From contig JAGGXG010000117.1 in assembly GCA_021163175.1 (NCBI GenBank), positions 1 to 24,628 on the forward strand: DNA of 24,628 nt, given 5' to 3'. This document shows, piece after piece, positions 22,292 through 24,628 of the stretch. The notes beneath the pieces were generated by a model that saw nothing but the letters and a program-made list of their open reading frames with translations, was not told where the DNA came from and did not search any database. Within the stretch, counting starts at the first letter, position 1. Every line of letters starts with the position of its first letter. Source of the stretch: Thermoplasmata archaeon. GTDB lineage: Archaea > Thermoplasmatota > E2 > UBA202 > JdFR-43. The translations under genes were made by a program, and so were the position numbers.

Positions 22292-22675
22292 ATGGCGAAA
22301 TGGGCAATAGCGTATATATTTGCATCTCATAACAACACCATCATAACTGTAACAGACATAACTGGAGCTGAAACTCTCGCAAAATGCTCTGGAGGAATGG
22401 TTGTAAAAGCAGACAAGGATGAGCCATCTCCCTATGCTGCCATGATCTCTGCTCAAAGAGTGGCAGAGGAGCTGAAGGAAAAAGGCATAGACTCCATTCA
22501 TATAAAGGTTAGGGGCATAGGAAGGGGAAGGAGCAAAAGCCCTGGGCCTGGGGCGCAAGCTGCAATAAGAGCGCTGGCGAGGGCTGGATTGAAGATAGGG
22601 AGAATAGAAGATGTTACGCCATTGCCTCATGATGGATGCAGGGAAAAAGGTGGAAGACGCGGAAGGAGAGTATGA
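22292..22675 (+). CDS. rps11: 30S ribosomal protein S11 (uS11)
   Basis: A 127-residue S11 of the small-subunit platform. Diagnostic segments are IFASHNNTIITVTDITGAET, the GGMVVKADKDEPSPYAA strand-turn, the IKVRGIGRGRSKSPGPGAQAAIRA loop region and the C-terminal DVTPLPHDGCREKGGRRGRRV (given here in part as family landmarks). An AAGGAGG ribosome-binding site precedes the ATG. Its TGA overlaps the rpoD ATG. Confidence 0.97.
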   Translation: MAKWAIAYIFASHNNTIITVTDITGAETLAKCSGGMVVKADKDEPSPYAAMISAQRVAEELKEKGIDSIHIKVRGIGRGRSKSPGPGAQAAIRALARAGLKIGRIEDVTPLPHDGCREKGGRRGRRV

Positions 22676-23430
22676 AGCTTAAATTTCTGGAGCTTAGAGA
22701 AGATTATGCCAAAATTTTGTTTGAGGATGTTAAGCCTTATTTTGTTAATGCTATCCGCCGCACGATGATTGCAGATGTTCCCAAACTTGCAATAGAAAAT
22801 GTGATAATATATGATAACACATCTGCCCTGTTCGATGAAATAATTGCTCATCGCCTTGGAATGATTCCTCTTCCAACACATCTGGATATTTTGAAAGATT
22901 GCGAAGATTGCAAGATTCATTATACATTAAGCAAGGAGGGAGAATGCACAGTTTATTCTGGCGACTTGAAGGCTGAAGACCCGATATGGAATGTTAAGGA
23001 CAAAAATATTCCAATTGTTCGTCTTCTCAAAAATCAGCGTCTCATTCTTGAAGCAGAGGCCATTCTTGGAACTGGAAAGGAACATGCGAAATGGCAAAGC
23101 GTTGTTGGCATAGGTTACAAATACTATCCAGAGATAGAAATAGACATGGATAAATGTGATCTTTGCCATGATTGCATCAGGCAATGCCCCAAAAACATAC
23201 TTTCCATAAAAAGAAATAAGCTTGTCGTCAACAACATGGAAGAATGCTCTTTATGTAAAGCATGTGAGGAAGTATGCACTAAAAATGCCATTGTCGTTAA
23301 AGGAAATGAAAACAAAATAATAATGCAGTATGAAACAGATGGCTCATTAACAGCAAAAGAAATTTTGAAGGAAGCGTTAGAAATTTTATACAAAAAATAC
23401 GACGAGTTGGAAAAGGCTTTAGGGCTGTAA
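22672..23430 (+). CDS. rpoD: DNA-directed RNA polymerase subunit D with two [4Fe-4S] motifs
   Basis: A 252-residue polymerase subunit (Rpb3/alpha-like) that pairs with RpoL to nucleate polymerase assembly. The alpha-like core includes FVNAIRRTMIADVPKLAIE at 24-42 and AHRLGMIPLPTH at 59-70. A ferredoxin-like insertion carries two complete motifs: C162-x2-C165-x2-C168-x3-C172 and C192-x2-C195-x2-C198-x3-C202. Archaeal RpoD varies from two clusters through one to none; this one keeps all eight ligands. The start at 22672 overlaps the rps11 stop (ATGA) and follows GGAAGGAG; an upstream in-frame ATG at 22636 lies inside rps11 and adds no family sequence. Confidence 0.95.
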   Translation: MKLKFLELREDYAKILFEDVKPYFVNAIRRTMIADVPKLAIENVIIYDNTSALFDEIIAHRLGMIPLPTHLDILKDCEDCKIHYTLSKEGECTVYSGDLKAEDPIWNVKDKNIPIVRLLKNQRLILEAEAILGTGKEHAKWQSVVGIGYKYYPEIEIDMDKCDLCHDCIRQCPKNILSIKRNKLVVNNMEECSLCKACEEVCTKNAIVVKGNENKIIMQYETDGSLTAKEILKEALEILYKKYDELEKALGL

Positions 23431-23480
23431 AAAGCTAAAAAGCAATCGTAAATTTTTTCTTTTTCTTGCCATTTACTATC
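23431..23480 (+). promoter_or_regulatory. rpoD terminator-like T tracts and promoter of the last gene
   Basis: The 50-nt gap holds TTTTTTCTTTTTC (23453-23465), suited to archaeal oligo-T termination after rpoD. TAAATTTT (23449-23456), about 28 nt before the ATG at 23481, is a TATA-like box. The T tract and TATA box overlap, so end and start signals share the same bases. Confidence 0.4.
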
Positions 23481-24628
23481 ATGGCAAAGTGGTTATGCTT
23501 TGTTGTTGCCATGCTCCTTTTAATTCCGAATATAGGAATGAGTGAAAAAAGAATGAATGAGAAAGATGAAAGCAGCATGAATGAAAATGATATGCAATAT
23601 TTCAATTATTTCCATCATTCTTTACTTCCCGATTTTATTCATCGCATATTTCCAAAAATGAGAAATTATGCTCCTGTTGCTTTGATGAAAGGAATAAATG
23701 AAAGCATTGATGAAGTAAAAGAGAAGCATCCTCTTGCAATTGCTTTTTCTATAACAAAGGGAAAAGAAGTTATTTTCAATACTTCAAAAAGCGTAGCAAA
23801 ACAATATAGATGGGATTTCGATAACGATGGCGTGTATGATACACCATGGTTATCTTCACCAGTAATAAAACATGTTTATTCCAAGCCATACAATGGATTT
23901 GCCAAATTGCTTGTGAGAAATGAATATGGAATGGATGAAAAGTTGGTTAGAGTAATGGTTTGCAATGATGAGGATCAAAAGCAAGATAAGGCAGAAGATT
24001 TTGTAAAAATTTATGGAAGCAAAAAATATGCACAGACTTTTAAGCCAACAATGCTTAATTTAACGGGCATAAAAATATATGTTGCAAGAAAAGGAATTAG
24101 CCTTAAAATTCTTGATAGATTCCCTTTCCTAAAGAATTATTTGAAGAATTTCTTTCTCGGGGATCTTTACATCTACATCTACAGATACAGGAATGGAAAT
24201 CCCCAGGGAAAGCTTCTAACATATGTGAAGCTCTCACCTGATGAAATTTCCAAAGAAGGAAGCTGGGTGAGTATAGATCTGAAAGGAATTATATTAGCTA
24301 AGAATTTGGAGGAATGGGGAGGTTATTACTCCATTATTCTCTATCATGGCGAAGGAAATGAAAGAACTAGTTATTACAAGTGGTATTATGCATACAACGA
24401 TCCCTATCCAAATGGAACATTTTATTACTACGAAGGAGGGAGATGGAAGGAAGATTACAACAGAGATTTTGCATTCATAACCTATGGCAAACCAACCGGC
24501 GACGAACCAGATGGAATTGAAGAGAGATGGGCCGTGTTAATGGCTGGGCCAGCAAACAACTACCTTGAGGTTTGTGCCAATGGTGATATAACGGATATGA
24601 AAAATGTTCTTATCAACCATGGATGGGA
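23481..24628 (+). CDS. Secreted multidomain protein with PKD-like domain, probably peptidase (partial, runs off the window)
   Basis: The frame is open for 382 codons to the window end. A short signal peptide (MAKWLCFVVAMLLLIPNIGMS) is followed by a low-complexity Met/Asn/Glu stretch. A PKD-like domain (YRWDFDNDGVYDT, then KHVYSKPYNGFAKLLVRNEYG) spans about residues 85-155. Next is a beta-sandwich of the kind found in archaeal and bacterial surface proteins (QTFKPTMLNLTGIKIYVARKG to FAFITYG, about 175-340). The last residues, ERWAVLMAGPANNYLEVCAN and DMKNVLINHGW, resemble the start of a caspase/legumain-like peptidase fold, but the catalytic residues would lie beyond the window. It breaks the usual continuation of the ribosomal cluster. 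Confidence 0.7.
   Translation, partial: MAKWLCFVVAMLLLIPNIGMSEKRMNEKDESSMNENDMQYFNYFHHSLLPDFIHRIFPKMRNYAPVALMKGINESIDEVKEKHPLAIAFSITKGKEVIFNTSKSVAKQYRWDFDNDGVYDTPWLSSPVIKHVYSKPYNGFAKLLVRNEYGMDEKLVRVMVCNDEDQKQDKAEDFVKIYGSKKYAQTFKPTMLNLTGIKIYVARKGISLKILDRFPFLKNYLKNFFLGDLYIYIYRYRNGNPQGKLLTYVKLSPDEISKEGSWVSIDLKGIILAKNLEEWGGYYSIILYHGEGNERTSYYKWYYAYNDPYPNGTFYYYEGGRWKEDYNRDFAFITYGKPTGDEPDGIEERWAVLMAGPANNYLEVCANGDITDMKNVLINHGW

Noticed and set aside
22636..22671. N-terminal extension of RpoD from ATG 22636
   Set aside because: It lies fully inside rps11, and RpoD family proteins begin at the MKLKFLELRE segment.
1..24628. CRISPR array, insertion sequence, integrase or attachment site
   Set aside because: No regularly spaced direct repeats, transposase or integrase motifs, or terminal inverted repeats with target duplications were seen.

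Overview
This AT-rich window is archaeal. It encodes a Csl4 exosome subunit, RpoL and RpoD, an Orc1/Cdc6 initiator, an ER/archaeal-type (His-dependent) signal peptidase, KEOPS Pcc1, TruD, an aRF1-type methyltransferase and the rps13-rps4-rps11-rpoD cluster. Nearly every first gene of a transcription unit has a TATA-like box 21-29 nt before its start codon (leaderless layout). Large secreted proteins with a dockerin, a PKD-like domain and a gingipain-type (C25) peptidase suggest a peptide- or polymer-degrading euryarchaeon, possibly of the Thermoplasmatota; that placement is inference.

Layout. 1-1353: end of an unidentified hydrophobic protein, a GT4 glycosyltransferase, and Pcc1 nested at its 3' end. 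1337-6043: HemK2-like methyltransferase (-) divergent from a very large secreted dockerin protein split by one frameshift. 6077-9787: phosphoglucosamine mutase-like protein, LarA (-), a small 2x[4Fe-4S] ferredoxin coupled to a ketopantoate reductase-like gene. 9772-9888 (-): a GC-rich, protein-free stretch that folds as a two-hairpin H/ACA guide RNA with its own TATA box. 9980-12921: csl4-rpoL-truD and a TatD-like hydrolase. 12907-14394: a 43-residue zinc-ribbon protein (-) divergent from dCMP deaminase and signal peptidase. 14385-18695: orc1/cdc6 (-), C25 peptidase, radical SAM SPL-like protein. 18692-21227: HD hydrolase (-), TtuA-like thiolase and LarE. 21276-23430: rps13-rps4-rps11-rpoD. 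23481-end: 5' part of a second secreted, probably peptidase-like, protein.

Connections. Pcc1, TruD, the TtuA-like protein and the H/ACA RNA all concern RNA modification. LarA and LarE are enzyme and cofactor sulfurylase of the nickel-pincer system, about 12 kb apart; larB and larC are not in the window. The signal peptidase could process the three secreted proteins. All six convergent neighbours overlap tail to tail by 4-17 nt, so the genome is very compact. There is no CRISPR array, tRNA, rRNA, transposase or integrase here.
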